From the NCBI RefSeq assembly GCF_001659605.2, contig NC_035176.2, forward strand, positions 23,474,847 through 23,538,846: a stretch of DNA of 64,000 nt, read 5' to 3'. The notes under the pieces were generated by a model. That model was not told where the DNA came from, made no database searches, and worked only from the letters and a program-made list of their open reading frames with translations. Position 1 is the stretch's first letter, and each line of letters opens with the position of its first letter. Positions 1 to 10,908 of the stretch are shown piece by piece. The stretch comes from Manihot esculenta (lineage: Eukaryota > Streptophyta > Magnoliopsida > Malpighiales > Euphorbiaceae). A program made the position numbers and the translations under genes.

Positions 1-1
1 G

Positions 2-3000
2 GCACAACCTTCTGGTTCTAAGACCCCAGGTGGGGGAAGGATAGACCCTTCATCCTTGAGTTCAGCTAGTAAGAAGTGGGGCAGTACCGCTAAGAAACCA
101 AAGAAGAATAAGTTCTGGAGCAAGATCAAATCAGGTCTGGGATTAGGAGGTGGCTCAAGCTCTGGTGCTGATAATGCAATGTGTGCAAGGTGTGGTAAGC
201 TACACAGGGGGGTATGCCGGTTTGGGACGACAGCCTGCTACAGGTGTGGGCAAGAGGGACATATGTCTTGGGAATGTCCGAGAGCATTTCCTACGGCACA
301 GCCCCAGCAGACAACTTCGGGTAGCGTAGCACAGCCAGCAGCTTCAGCCGCAACACAGGCTAGTGGCAGAGGCAGAGGGAGAGGGTCAGCCTCTTCTTCA
401 TCAGTTTACAGAGGGGAAGGTCCGTCAGCTCCAGCACGGATTTTCACAATGACGCAGCAGGAGGCAAACGCATCCAACACCGTGGTGTCAGGTAATATCA
501 TCATTGGTTGTTCAGATGTTTATGCCTTAATGGACCCGGGTGCATCCCATTCTTTTGTTTCTCCGAGAGCGGTCGAGAGGTTGGGTCTGATGGTCTCTGG
601 GTTAGAGTGTCCCCTATGGGTTAGCGGACCCAAATGTGACCCGTCAGTGGCAGAGTCAGTCTGCCAGTACAGTCCAGTTTTCATAGAGGGAAGATGCCTA
701 TCCGCCGACCTAGTGGTTCTAGACTTGACAGATTTTGACGTCATTCTAGGGATGGATTGGCTATCTACCCATGGTGCTACCTTGGATTGCCGAGACAAGG
801 TAGTTAAGTTCAGATATCAGGATGGGTCAGAGGTTGTCTTTAGAGGAGACAGGGGGAGTACACCTAGAGGTTTGATATCAGCCCTACAGGCTCGTAGGCT
901 GCTCAGGAGGGGTTGTCAGGGTTATCTAGCTCATGTGAGAGAGCTAGACAGAGATGTCAGAGAGCCCGCCTCGGTGCCTGTGGTTAGAGAGTTCTTAGAT
1001 GTTTTCCCAGACGAGCTGCCAGGTTTACCGCCTCCTAGGGAGATAGAGTTCGAAATAGAATTGATGCCAGAAACCAGACCGATCTCTATCCCTCCCTACA
1101 GGATGGCGCCAGCAGAGCTGAAAGAGCTTAAAGAACAGTTGCAAGAGCTGGTAGACAAGGGTTTCATCCGACCGAGTGCCTCACCTTGGGGTGCTCCAGT
1201 GTTGTTCGTGAAAAAGAAGGATGGATCCCTCAGACTTTGTATCGACTATAGACAGTTGAACAAGGTTACTACCAAGAACAAGTACCCGTTGCCTAGGATC
1301 GATGATCTATTCGACCAGCTAGCAGGAGCAGGTTGTTTCTCCAAAATAGATCTGAGATCTGGGTATCATCAGCTGAGGATCAGAGATGAAGATGTGCCAA
1401 AGACAGCATTCAGGACCAGATATGGGCATTTTGAGTTCCTAGTGATGCCGTTCGGGTTAACAAACGCCCCTGCAGCATTCATGGATCTCATGAACAGAGT
1501 ATTTAGCCAATACCTGGATCACTTCATTATTGTCTTCATAGATGATATCTTAGTGTATTCCAGAAATGCAGAAGAGCATGCCCATCATCTGCGGTTGGTC
1601 TTGCAGACTTTGAGGGAACATGGCTTGTATGCCAAGTTCTCTAAATGTGAATTCTGGTTGAGGAGCATTTCGTTCTTGGGGCATGTAGTGTCAGAAAATG
1701 GTATTGAGGTGGACCCCAAGAAGACAGAAACTGTGGCTAACTGGCCTAGACCCACTTCAGTGACAGAGATTAGAAGTTTCTTGGGTTTGGTAGGTTACTA
1801 CAGGAGGTTCGTTCAGGACTTCTCAAAGATAGCAGCTCCTCTGACCAGGTTAACCAGGAAGAATCAGAAGTTTCTGTGGACCGACCAGTGCGAAGAGAGT
1901 TTTGAAGAACTTAAGAAGAGGTTGACTTCAGCACCAGTTTTAGCTCTGCCATCTAGTGATGAGGACTTTACAGTCTTTTGTGATGCGTCCCGTGTGGGAC
2001 TGGGTTGTGTACTGATGCAGAATGAGAGGGTGATCGCTTATGCTTCTAGGCAGCTGAAGAAGCATGAGTTGAATTACCCCACACATGACCTGGAGATGGC
2101 AGCAGTAATCTTTGCACTCAAGATGTGGAGGCACTACCTCTATGGGGTAAAATGTGAGATCTTTACAGATCATAAGAGCCTGCAGTACATCCTGAGTCAA
2201 AGAGATTTGAATTTGAGACAGAGAAGATGGGTAGAACTGCTCAGTGACTACGATTGCAAAATCCAGTATCATCCGGGTAAGGCTAATGTTGTAGCTGATG
2301 CCTTAAGCCGGAAATCACTCGGCAGTCTATCCCACATCACAGCAGAACGAAGACCAGTAGTAAAGGAGTTCTACAAGCTCATCGAAGAAGGGCTACAGTT
2401 AGAGTTGTCGGGTACAGGTGCCTTGTTGGCTCAGATGAAAGTGACACCCGTGTTCCTTGAGCAAGTCGCTCAGAAACAGCATGAGGACCCCGAGTTAGTG
2501 AAGGTTGCCAGGACTGTTCAGTCAGGCAAGAATGATGAGTTCAGATTTGACAACAAGGGGATCCTCCGCTATGGGAGTCGATTATGTGTACCGGATGACA
2601 TAGGGCTAAAAGGAGACATTATGAGAGAGGCTCATAATGCAAGATACAGCATTCACCCTGGAGCCACCAAGATGTATCAAGATTTGAAGAAAGTTTATTG
2701 GTGGCCAGCGATGAAGAAAGAAGTGGCACAGTTCGTGTCAGCCTGCGAAGTGTGTCAGAGGGTGAAGCTGGAACATCAGAAGCCAGCTGGAATGCTTAAC
2801 CCGCTACCGATTCCAGAATGGAAATGGGAAAACATAGCTATGGACTTCGTAGTAGGGTTACCGGCGACATCCAACAGAGTGGACTCCATATGGGTGATTG
2901 TGGACAGACTCACCAAATCCGCTCACTTCATCCCTGTTAGGAGTGGCTACTCTGTGGACAAGTTGGCGCAGGTGTATGTGGATGAGATTGTCAGGCTGCA

Positions 3001-3877
3001 CGGGGTTCCAGTGTCTATAGTGTCTGATAGAGGGCCCCAGTTCACTTCCAGGTTTTGGCGGAGTCTGCAAAATGCCATGGGTACTAGGTTGGATTTCAGT
3101 ACTGCCTTCCACCCCCAGACTGATGGACAGTCAGAAAGGACCATCCAGACTATAGAGGATATGCTTAGGATGTGTGTGCTGGACTTTGGCGGTTCTTGGA
3201 GGCAGCATCTACCTTTGGTGGAGTTTGCCTACAACAACAGCCATCATGCTAGCATCGGGATGGCTCCATATGAAGCTTTGTACGGAAGGAAGTGCAGATC
3301 ACCTGTTTGCTGGGAGGAAGTTGGAGAGAAGGCCTTGGCAGGGCCTGAGCTAGTAGAGATTACCAGCAGGGTGGTACCCATAATCAGAGAGAGAATCAAG
3401 ACTGCTGCAAGCAGACAGAAGAGTTATGCAGACATCCGCAGAAGGCAGTTAGAGTTTCAGGAGGGGGACCTGGTATTGCTCAAGGTGTCTCCAATGAAGG
3501 GAGTGGTTAGGTTCGGGAAGAAAGGTAAGCTAGCCCCACGATACATCGGACCCTTTGAAATCTTGCAAAAGATTGGGAATGTGTCGTACAAGCTGGATTT
3601 ACCTGCTTCTATGGAGAGAATCCATCCGGTTTTCCATGTTTCCATGTTGAGGAAGTTTGTGTCAGATCCGAGCAAGGTTCTTAATGAGCCTGATGTGGAG
3701 GTCCAGGAGGATCTCACCTATGTTGAACAACCAGTGCGGATCATAGACACTCAGATCAGAAAGTTAAGAAACAAGGAAATCCCGATGGTGAAAGTCCTGT
3801 GGAACCACCACAACTTGGAAGAATGCACTTGGGAGACACGAGAGTCTATGCTCCAGCAGTACCCTCATCTCTTTTAA
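2..3877 (+). CDS. gag-pol polyprotein, chromovirus type (5' partial)
   Basis: The frame is already open at base 2 and runs to TAA at 3877; the true start lies left of the window. The visible 1291 codons carry, numbered from base 56, a CCHC zinc knuckle (about residues 61-74), a Gly/Arg-rich linker, an aspartic protease motif D-P-G-A-S-H (about 160), reverse transcriptase with F-I-D-D (about 494-497), RNase H beginning near the F-C-D motif (about 643), integrase with an HHCC zinc finger (about 858-900) and D, D, E residues (about 929, 991, 1027), and a chromodomain in the last 50 residues. It would package and reverse-transcribe element RNA and integrate the cDNA, the chromodomain guiding target choice. 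No stop or frameshift is visible. The protease has Pro where Ser or Thr is usual after the catalytic Asp. Confidence 0.93.
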   Translation, partial: AQPSGSKTPGGGRIDPSSLSSASKKWGSTAKKPKKNKFWSKIKSGLGLGGGSSSGADNAMCARCGKLHRGVCRFGTTACYRCGQEGHMSWECPRAFPTAQPQQTTSGSVAQPAASAATQASGRGRGRGSASSSSVYRGEGPSAPARIFTMTQQEANASNTVVSGNIIIGCSDVYALMDPGASHSFVSPRAVERLGLMVSGLECPLWVSGPKCDPSVAESVCQYSPVFIEGRCLSADLVVLDLTDFDVILGMDWLSTHGATLDCRDKVVKFRYQDGSEVVFRGDRGSTPRGLISALQARRLLRRGCQGYLAHVRELDRDVREPASVPVVREFLDVFPDELPGLPPPREIEFEIELMPETRPISIPPYRMAPAELKELKEQLQELVDKGFIRPSASPWGAPVLFVKKKDGSLRLCIDYRQLNKVTTKNKYPLPRIDDLFDQLAGAGCFSKIDLRSGYHQLRIRDEDVPKTAFRTRYGHFEFLVMPFGLTNAPAAFMDLMNRVFSQYLDHFIIVFIDDILVYSRNAEEHAHHLRLVLQTLREHGLYAKFSKCEFWLRSISFLGHVVSENGIEVDPKKTETVANWPRPTSVTEIRSFLGLVGYYRRFVQDFSKIAAPLTRLTRKNQKFLWTDQCEESFEELKKRLTSAPVLALPSSDEDFTVFCDASRVGLGCVLMQNERVIAYASRQLKKHELNYPTHDLEMAAVIFALKMWRHYLYGVKCEIFTDHKSLQYILSQRDLNLRQRRWVELLSDYDCKIQYHPGKANVVADALSRKSLGSLSHITAERRPVVKEFYKLIEEGLQLELSGTGALLAQMKVTPVFLEQVAQKQHEDPELVKVARTVQSGKNDEFRFDNKGILRYGSRLCVPDDIGLKGDIMREAHNARYSIHPGATKMYQDLKKVYWWPAMKKEVAQFVSACEVCQRVKLEHQKPAGMLNPLPIPEWKWENIAMDFVVGLPATSNRVDSIWVIVDRLTKSAHFIPVRSGYSVDKLAQVYVDEIVRLHGVPVSIVSDRGPQFTSRFWRSLQNAMGTRLDFSTAFHPQTDGQSERTIQTIEDMLRMCVLDFGGSWRQHLPLVEFAYNNSHHASIGMAPYEALYGRKCRSPVCWEEVGEKALAGPELVEITSRVVPIIRERIKTAASRQKSYADIRRRQLEFQEGDLVLLKVSPMKGVVRFGKKGKLAPRYIGPFEILQKIGNVSYKLDLPASMERIHPVFHVSMLRKFVSDPSKVLNEPDVEVQEDLTYVEQPVRIIDTQIRKLRNKEIPMVKVLWNHHNLEECTWETRESMLQQYPHLF

Positions 3878-3945
3878 GGTTAGATCCCTATGTGTTGATG
3901 TGCTATATACATGTTATATGTTTGCCGTGTTATGTGTTGTTTGGT

Positions 3946-3982
3946 GAACATTCGGGGACGAATGTTCTTAAGGGGGGGAGAA
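3946..3982 (+). other. Stem-loop plus polypurine tract before the 3' LTR
   Basis: A perfect 9 bp inverted repeat (GAACATTCG at 3946-3954, CGAATGTTC at 3959-3967) with a four-base loop GGGA stands three bases before the polypurine tract AGGGGGGGAG (3971-3980), two bases short of the LTR. The tract is the expected primer for plus-strand DNA synthesis. The stem-loop recurs with intact arms in the three other copies of this family whose 3' ends are visible. Confidence 0.8.
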
Positions 3983-4340
3983 TGTAATACCCGGCTAGAC
4001 TCTGGTATCGGAATTCCTACCGTCTGGTGGAATCTCGGATGTCGGAAGCCTCTAGTAGGGTAGAAACATGTTTTCATAAAATGTTTTAAAGCATTTCATG
4101 GTTTTAAGTATGAAAATTAAATGAGTTTTTGCATGAGAAGTCTTTGGAGGAAAACCCAGGTTCGGCCGCCGAAAGTCAAGTTCGGCCGCCGAACATGCAT
4201 GCGTTTTGGAGGCACGTTAGGCCCCCGAAAGCATGAGTTAGGGAAGTCCAGGTTCGGCCGCCGAAAGCCAAGTTCGGCCGCCGAACATTTCATGGATGCG
4301 GAGGCACATTCGGCCCCCGAACGTGGCCTGGCCAGCCACC

Positions 4341-4350
4341 TATAAAAGGG
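4341..4350 (+). promoter_or_regulatory. TATA-like box of the R1 LTR promoter
   Basis: TATAAAAGGG follows the GGCCAGCCACC stretch shared by related LTRs, directly after the GC-rich near-palindrome cluster. Position about 360 bp into the LTR and conservation in copies B, D and E support a role as the core promoter for element RNA. The transcription start has not been observed. Confidence 0.6.
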
Positions 4351-5528
4351 GCACTTAGCCGAAATGGGCGAGCTTTCTCCCATTTTCGGCCACAGCAAGC
4401 TTCCGACCTTCCCTTCGCAAATCTTGTGTTTTTCTTCCAAATCTCTTCCATTTTCCTTGAGTTTTAAACTCACATTGCAAGTTTTGAGCATTTAAACCAA
4501 GTTTTGGGGCTTTGGGAACTTAGGAGCTCATTTTCGTGGATCTCCAAGTTTAGGTCGTCTCCCTCTCGATCTTCAAGAGGTAAGAGCCGATCTTAAGCTC
4601 CTTATATGTTTTAAGTAAGTTTTAAGTTGTTTTATGGGTAGAGATGCATGTTTAGGCTTGTTGATGAGTTTATGGGTTTTGATGTTTTGATGAGCAATGT
4701 ATGTTGCTTGTGTGTGTTGAAGTGTTGTAGTTGGGGTATTTGATAGTTTGAGACCCCTAGGTGTGATGTATGGTGTTTATGCACGTTTTAGAGCAAGTTT
4801 ATGCATGATAGGGGAGTTTGAAGGCAAAATGCTTAAGGGAGCCAAGTTTCTGCCCTTTGGCAGAAACCAGGTTCGGCAGCCGAAGGGAGTTTCGGCCTCC
4901 GAACATGGCTTGAGAGGCAGCTTTAGGCTGCCGAAGCTTGCCCCCGAAAGTTGGAGTTTCGGCTCTGTCCGAGACTTTCGGCCGCCGAAGGTGCCGCCAA
5001 ACATGCATGAGTTTCGCCTCTGTCTGGGAGTTTCGACCGCCGAAGGTGCCGCCGAACCTGCCTGACTTTCGGCTCTGGAGGGACTTCCGGCCGCCGAAGG
5101 TGCCGCCGAAAGTGCCCTGTCCAGCCTTTTCTTGCATGCTTCCTAGGAGTGTTTTGAGGTGTTTTTAGGAGGTTTTTGGGGGTATGTTTAGAGTTATGTT
5201 CTTGTTGTTTGGTGCCTCATTTGAGTCCACCTGTGTAGGTTCGGACCCGAGGAACCGAGACCCCCGGTTGTGAGATAGTCGTTCAGAGTTCGTTGTTAAA
5301 GCTTTAGTCACCAGGTGAGTGGAACAACCCCTTAAGTTTTAAAGCAAAGTAAATGAATAAATGAATGAATCATAAAGCATTTCCCATGCATCATTATGCC
5401 ATGCAATATTTCAGGATGTTTGCATTAGAATTCACGAATATGCTGCATTGCATAAATTGATGTTGATGTGGATGGTTGTTGGGTGATCCATAGTCCTCTG
5501 ATGCTATGTTATGATGATATGTTATGGA

Positions 5529-5668
5529 AGACCAGCGAGGCCTATTCTACGCCCCTGGCACTATGTAAGAGAAAGACCAGCGAGGCCCATTCTACGCCCC
5601 TGGCATTTTGGAATGTTATGATATGTAAGAGAAAGACCAGTGAGGCCCATTCTACGCCCCTGGCATTT
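5529..5668 (+). repeat. Minisatellite inside the R1 LTR
   Basis: Three copies of a segment containing GACCAGCGAGGCC and CTACGCCCCTGGCA occur at about 5529, 5574 and 5634. Equivalent but differently worded repeats stand at the same place in the LTRs of D, E, B and A, so this is a rapidly turning-over LTR block. Confidence 0.75.
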
Positions 5669-5798
5669 GGAGATGTTGAGGACTAATGGTGACAACATCA
5701 TCCTTTATGTGATTAGCTGTGATGTGTTGCATTTCATGAAAGCATGAATAAGAAAAAGAAAGAAAAAGTTAAATAATAATAATAATAATAAAATGAAT

Positions 5799-5882
5799 AA
5801 TAATATACCTAAAAATGGAGGAATTAAAGCAAATGTTTTTAATAATATACCTAAAAATGGAGGAATTAAAGCAAATGTTTTT
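5799..5882 (+). repeat. Perfect 42 bp tandem duplication in the R1 LTR
   Basis: Two adjacent identical 42 bp units (5799-5840 and 5841-5882) both contain CCTAAAAATGGAGGAATTAA. A short AAT microsatellite lies just upstream. Identity suggests a recent slippage or unequal-exchange event. Confidence 0.85.
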
Positions 5883-6401
5883 AGTTTCTGCTCATTGGGC
5901 TTTATAGCTCACCCCCTCTCCCCTAACCCCAGTCTTGCAGGTGCAGAGTAGATAGAGAAGTCAGCAGAGTAAGAGAAGTTTATGTAATAGCTTAGCTGTG
6001 GACATGGTTTGTTGGTAATGTAAATTATGAGATATAATGTAATGTAAGTTTGATAATGTGCTTGACTAGAGTCTGTTGAATTCCCTGTACACATGGTCTT
6101 GTATGAGATATAATGTTTTTTATGATGCCTATGTAATCCAAGCCTATGTTATGTTACCCCATTGGAGTATTTGATGAGGACTCCAATGAGGGGTTTATGT
6201 TATGTTTGTGCATGCACAGGCTAGGCTTGGCAAAGAAATGTTTGAATGAAAGAAAAGTTTATTTTTCTATGAGCATGTTGTTGACCATGTATGGGATTAA
6301 ACAGGTTCACAAGATGTATGTTTGGCTTGCTACGGGTTCTGGCGGCCTTAAGCCGACCTGAATCCTAGCGCCGGTAGCGGTCCGGTTTCCGGGTCGTTAC
6401 A

Positions 6402-7407
6402 TGAACCCATTAATTATTGAAACGAATTTCTCATATAATTTAAAAAAAGTTATTACTAAAATTATCACTTTATTTAGGTATAAAAATTGAAGTTCTTTCT
6501 CCTGTAAGAATTAGTTTCAAATAAATACAATTATCATTCTATCAAGTAAAATATAATAATATTAATATAAAATAAAATATTTTTTTGAAAACATAGAATT
6601 AAATATCATCAACCCCTTTATATTATCATATAGCACTCTTTTTTTATGAGTTGTTTTAAAGAATTTAAGTCTGTTTAATGTTTTTTCACTTTATTTTTTA
6701 TAAATATATTAGTTTATTTTATAACACAATGCATTTAATGAACATATTTAAATTAAAACGATTTTAGGAATATAAATTATATCATTTATGCACTCCGAAG
6801 CTTAACCTGGTAGAAAGTGCATCCTTGTAACCTTGTGAAGTCAAAGGTTCGACTCCCCTACCCCTATTTCAAAAATAAATTATATCATTTATTTTCTCAA
6901 GAATAGTTTGTTTTTTTTTTCTTCCTGCAACTTGCATTTACATCCCCTTTTCATCAGCAGTATTTGTAATAATCATTATCAAAATAAAAAATAAAGTAAA
7001 TCAATATTAGAAATTATTCTTTTTTTTTTCCAAAAAGAAACATAAATAACTAATACATAGAAATCTATTGATATAATTCTAAAAAACAATGTTCCTCCTT
7101 CTTTATTGGTATAAAAGAATAATTATTTTTTATTCCGTACACAATGTAAAAAATTTTAAAATCTTTAATTTGTTTTTTCAGTCTTGCTATTTTTAAAAAT
7201 TTTATTGTAATATATAAGAGTCATATTAAAATTAGGATAAATAATTCAAAAAAATTAAAAACATACCAAGTCACAATAATAAGTAAGATAGCTTCATCTA
7301 GCACATTAATCTCGCTACCAACATTAGTAATAACATATATAAGAACCCAAACCAAACTCTTTTCATGTATTTATGAATAAAAAGAATAACATGTTATTAT
7401 ATTATAC
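6402..7407. other. AT-rich intergenic DNA
   Basis: Apart from the tRNA-like relic at 6790-6865, no gene, repeat family or long open frame is recognisable here. The sequence is strongly AT-rich with many homopolymer runs. Confidence 0.6.
6790..6865 (+). repeat. tRNA-related relic, possibly a SINE head
   Basis: A B-box-like GGTTCGACTCC (6846-6856) lies about 45 bp downstream of an A-box-like CTTAACCTGGTAGA, with an anticodon-like CTTGTAA between, resembling a Thr(TGT) tRNA. The acceptor ends do not pair, so a working tRNA is unlikely. A tRNA-derived SINE head or tRNA pseudogene fits best. Confidence 0.4.
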
Positions 7408-7868
7408 ACGGATTGACCGATATTTGGTTCAAATCGAAAAAATCGATCGAATCGAATTAATTTGAAAATTTAATTTGATTTTTTATTTATTTCGTTTCGA
7501 TTCAGTTTTTAATTTCAAAAATTTTAATTATTTCAGTTCGGTTCAATTTTGATCAGGAAAAAATCGAACCGAACCGATTAGTAATAATAACATATTATTT
7601 TCAATAATATAGAGATTAGATCATATTAAGATTAAAATATTCCAATTAAATTTTAAAATTCTAAAAATAAAATGTAAAAAATAAAAAATTTATTAAAAAT
7701 TTAAACCAATCAAATCGAATCGAATCAAACCGAATAAGATCGGTTTGATTTAATTCAGTTTCTGATTAAAATCAGTTCGATTCGATTTTCATAAATACTA
7801 AAATTTTAATTTTTAATTTATTCAATTTAATTCGATTTTGAATAGAAACGACCGAATACTCACCCCTA
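7408..7868. mobile_element. hAT-like MITE, copy 1 (diverged)
   Basis: This is about 460 bp of AT-rich DNA with inverted blocks of CGGTTCGG/CCGAACCG-like sequence, ending GAATACTCACCCCTA. It matches the better preserved copies at 9700 and 29065 in length, internal order and ends. The left terminal repeat is mutated and no clean TSD can be read. There is no coding capacity. Confidence 0.65.
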
Positions 7869-9699
7869 TACACATATATATTACAAGTTTAGCTATATTC
7901 GAAACTATATAATATATTAAAAAATCTTTAAAAAATACATATATAAATTTAGTAATAATTTTTTTATTAAAATTTAATTTTTCAACTCAAATTCTAGATA
8001 TTTTGAACTGTAGATTAGAATTATTCTAAATTGTTGACATTATAAAATTTTCTTTAGTTAATATCTCATTACTAATCAGATCAAATATGTCTCGAGATTT
8101 AATCTTTATAACTATACACTAATTTATATTTCTTGAATTTTGCACATAAAATACTTGCATTATTTGAGGTGATCAAACCTCGTTTTTATATATATATAAA
8201 TAAAGTTATAAGTAAATTAATATTTGGTATGATTTATGCACTCACAGATATAATCTAATAGTAAATATATCTGAATAAATCTTAGAAATCTAAAAAAAAT
8301 ATTTGATATGACTTATAATTAAGGAAACTACTTGAATTAATTTAATCGTAAGGTATCCTATAACTTTTCTACTTATTTTTAAACTATATTAAAATCAAAT
8401 AAAAGATTGTATTATCCTAATATTTATAAACATATCAGTAATTCATTTTTTTAACTGCTAAAATACTTAGTTAGATATCATTTTAACAAATTAAATTGCT
8501 TTAAACACTTTTTAGTCAAATACTTAAATTATCTGAAAATGAGTTAAAATTTTTTCGCTCAAAGGTGGTAAGACTAAATAGTTTTAATTATAATAAAATT
8601 GAGGCAAATGATTATTTTAAACTCTCAAAAATTTTACCAAAAATTATTTAAAATTTAACGACGTTAAATCTCCATAAAATAATAATAGAATTCTTAATAA
8701 ATATCACGTTAATTATTTAAATTCTTGAATAAATAATCTTAGTATTACATCTTAAATATTTAGTATATAAATAATTTATCTTAATTTATATTGTTATAAA
8801 TGAATAGAATAATTTTATAAAATTCATAAAATAAATAAAATATTATTTAAAAATTTTAGAAAAATTAAAATTAAAATTTAATAAATAATAAATTAAAAGA
8901 TCCCTTATATCAATCAAAACCATAAATAATTTTATATTTTTTATTAATTAAAAATCAAATTTTAACATTAGAAAATATTTTAAATATTTTTAAGAAAATA
9001 AAACTATTATAATATAATATATATATAATAAATAATAATAAAATATATTAAAAGTTTAAATGTAATTTTTTATATAAATATGAAATTTAAATAATGTTGT
9101 AAATTAATTGAGAAAATATTTTATAATATTTTATTAGTTTTGAATCACTTTTAGCGATTCTTATATTTTCATAGTTTTTATAATTAAGTTTTATTAAGAA
9201 AATATTAATTAGTTTCTTATAAATTAATTTTTAAATATATTTTTATAGTTTGTATTATTTATCTTATATATGTAATATTATTTATAATTATAATAATATT
9301 TATATATTTTAATAACTCTAATAAATTTTTAAATGAGGTATTAATATTAAATTGGTGTTTAATTAAAAGAAAAATAAAAGGTAATTTAAATTTTATTTAA
9401 AGTGAATTATTCTTAATATCTAATTTTAAAAAATACCGTTAATTAAACTTATTAAAATAAAAGGATGTAGCAGGTAGGGATAAAAGAACTACACCATTTT
9501 TTTTAATTTTTATAAATTAGATATTAAAATTTAAAAATTAAATTTATTTATTCAAATAAGTGTTTCAGTGTCCATTAAACTATTTTTTAGAGAAAGCCCA
9601 TCTAGAAGAGATTCTCTGCTGGATACAGTGTGGCTTACATGCTTGTCAGTGTATCTGTTCCTAATGTGGTCATCATTGAAACTCCGCAATACCCACATC
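7869..9699. other. AT-rich intergenic DNA, nothing recognised
   Basis: Very AT-rich sequence with homopolymer and TA-rich runs and no open frame of note. No gene, RNA or repeat family could be recognised; old decayed transposon DNA is likely. Confidence 0.55.
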
Positions 9700-10160
9700 C
9701 CGGGTTACGCCGTATTCGATTCAAATTAAAAAAATCAATCGAATTAAATTGATTTAAAATTTTAGTTTGATTTTTTATATATTTCGATTCGATTCGGTTT
9801 TTAATTTTAGAAATTTCAGTTATTTCGATTCGGTTCGGTTTTGATCAGAAAAAAACTGAAAAAACCGAACCGAACCGATTAGTGATAATAATATATTTTT
9901 TTAATAATATAGAGAAATTAAATCATATTAAAATTAAAATATTTTAATTAAATTTTAAAATTTTAAAAATTAAGTATAAAAAATAAAAAAATTATTAAAA
10001 ATCGAAACCGATCAAATCGAACCGAATCAGACCGGTTCGGTTCGATTTAGTTTCTGATCAAAATCGATTCCGTTCAGTTTTCATAAACACTAAAATTTCA
10101 ATTTTCGATTTATTCGGTTCGATTCAATTTTAAATCACATCGACCGAATGCTAACCCCTA
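9700..10160. mobile_element. hAT-like MITE, copy 2
   Basis: This 461 bp copy ends GAATGCTAACCCCTA and is flanked by CCCACATC (9692-9699) and CCCATATC (10161-10168), an 8 bp TSD with one mismatch. An 8 bp TSD and TAGGGGTG-like terminal repeats are typical of hAT-superfamily miniature elements. There is no transposase frame, so it would have depended on a transposase made elsewhere. Confidence 0.75.
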
Positions 10161-10455
10161 CCCATATCGACCATTCCTGTAAATATGAAGAACTTTCATC
10201 TATTTACTGCAAAATACCATATATATATATATATTATCAAAATTTTATGTGCAATTATTTGATTTTGACTACGCCTAATATTATTTTTATTGTACATTTG
10301 TCAGTTATATGTTGTTACATGTCACTTCGCATAGGTTTTGTATTTTTTTCACATGTTATATACAATAAAGTTAATGTGACTTTACATTATTTGTATAAAT
10401 TTTGTTTTTTTCTGTTATTATTTGATATTATAAGATCTATATATTTAATATTTAG

Positions 10456-10903
10456 TGATGTTCTGAGATATAGAGAATTGAATTTCTAGTACGTGTGTGT
10501 AAGCTTGAGTAAGGTGTATTCCTCCTTTTATCCTTTTTTCTTTGTCTGTTAATGGTGCCTAATGGCCTCACAGTTACAGTGTCATCTGTCTTTATCATAC
10601 AAGTTTGTATGTAGGAAAGCATCAGACGTCTGTCTGATATCGGACGACCATTTAATTCCCTCCGGTGCGAGTATAAACAGAGCTGCGAGATAACTTGGCC
10701 TGCTGTCTTTTCTCCTATCACTTTTCAAGGCCGAGCTCGTGGGGAGCAGATTGAGGTTTATGAGTAATCCAATTCACTTGGTAAGACTGGGTCAAAGCTG
10801 GAGAAACCAGTCCGACCCATCAAAGAAGCTTCATGGGCCTTGGACCGATACTGCTCTCGCGGGCCTGGCCCCTTGCTGAGATAGTGAAACCCAGCGGTCA
10901 TCG
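10456..10903 (-). mobile_element. Solo LTR, related to the Tat element LTR
   Basis: On the minus strand it starts near TGACCGCTGGG and ends CTCAGAACATCA, matching the ends of the Tat LTR at 12301 (TGATGACCGCTGG ... CTCAGATCATCA). Both sides carry a perfect 5 bp TSD, TTTAG (10451-10455 and 10904-10908). A GGATAAAAGGA box matches the TATA-like box of the full element. No internal sequence is present, so this is a solo LTR left by LTR-LTR recombination. Its terminal CA has become CG-type on the plus-strand right side. Confidence 0.82.
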
Positions 10904-10908
10904 TTTAG

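Larger units (their letters stand above)
2..6401 (+). mobile_element. Ty3/gypsy Tekay/Del-type LTR retrotransposon R1, 5' end outside window
   Basis: This is the 3' portion of a chromovirus-class LTR retrotransposon. In order it shows the end of gag with a zinc knuckle, protease, reverse transcriptase, RNase H, integrase, a C-terminal chromodomain, a short spacer with a perfect stem-loop, a polypurine tract and a 2419 bp 3' LTR. The long LTR, single gag-pol frame and C-terminal chromodomain fit the Tekay/Del lineage. The LTR ends at 6401 and is followed by TGAAC, the expected right target-site duplication; its mate lies left of the window. Coding capacity looks intact as far as it can be seen. 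Confidence 0.93.
3983..6401 (+). repeat. 3' LTR of R1 (2419 bp)
   Basis: It begins TGTAATACCC directly after the polypurine tract and ends GGGTCGTTACA, giving the canonical TG...CA ends. It carries a TATA-like box near 4341, preceded by a cluster of TTCGGCCGCCGAA-type near-palindromes (about 4163-4313). A second such cluster lies at about 4870-5120. It also holds a three-copy minisatellite (5529-5668) and a 42 bp tandem duplication (5799-5882). The ends and overall plan match the other Tekay/Del LTRs in the window, but it differs enough to be another subfamily member. Confidence 0.92.

Noticed and set aside
2..3877. Endogenous pararetrovirus origin of the RT-bearing frames
   Set aside because: LTRs, polypurine tract, primer-binding site, integrase and chromodomain are present, and there is no movement protein or virus coat region, so these are Ty3/gypsy retrotransposons.
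6790..6865. Functional tRNA-Thr gene
   Set aside because: The acceptor-stem ends do not pair and the D arm is irregular, so only a relic is claimed.
10148..10489. 113-codon hydrophobic plus-strand frame
   Set aside because: It straddles the end of a MITE and the start of the solo LTR in AT-rich DNA; composition reflects base bias.
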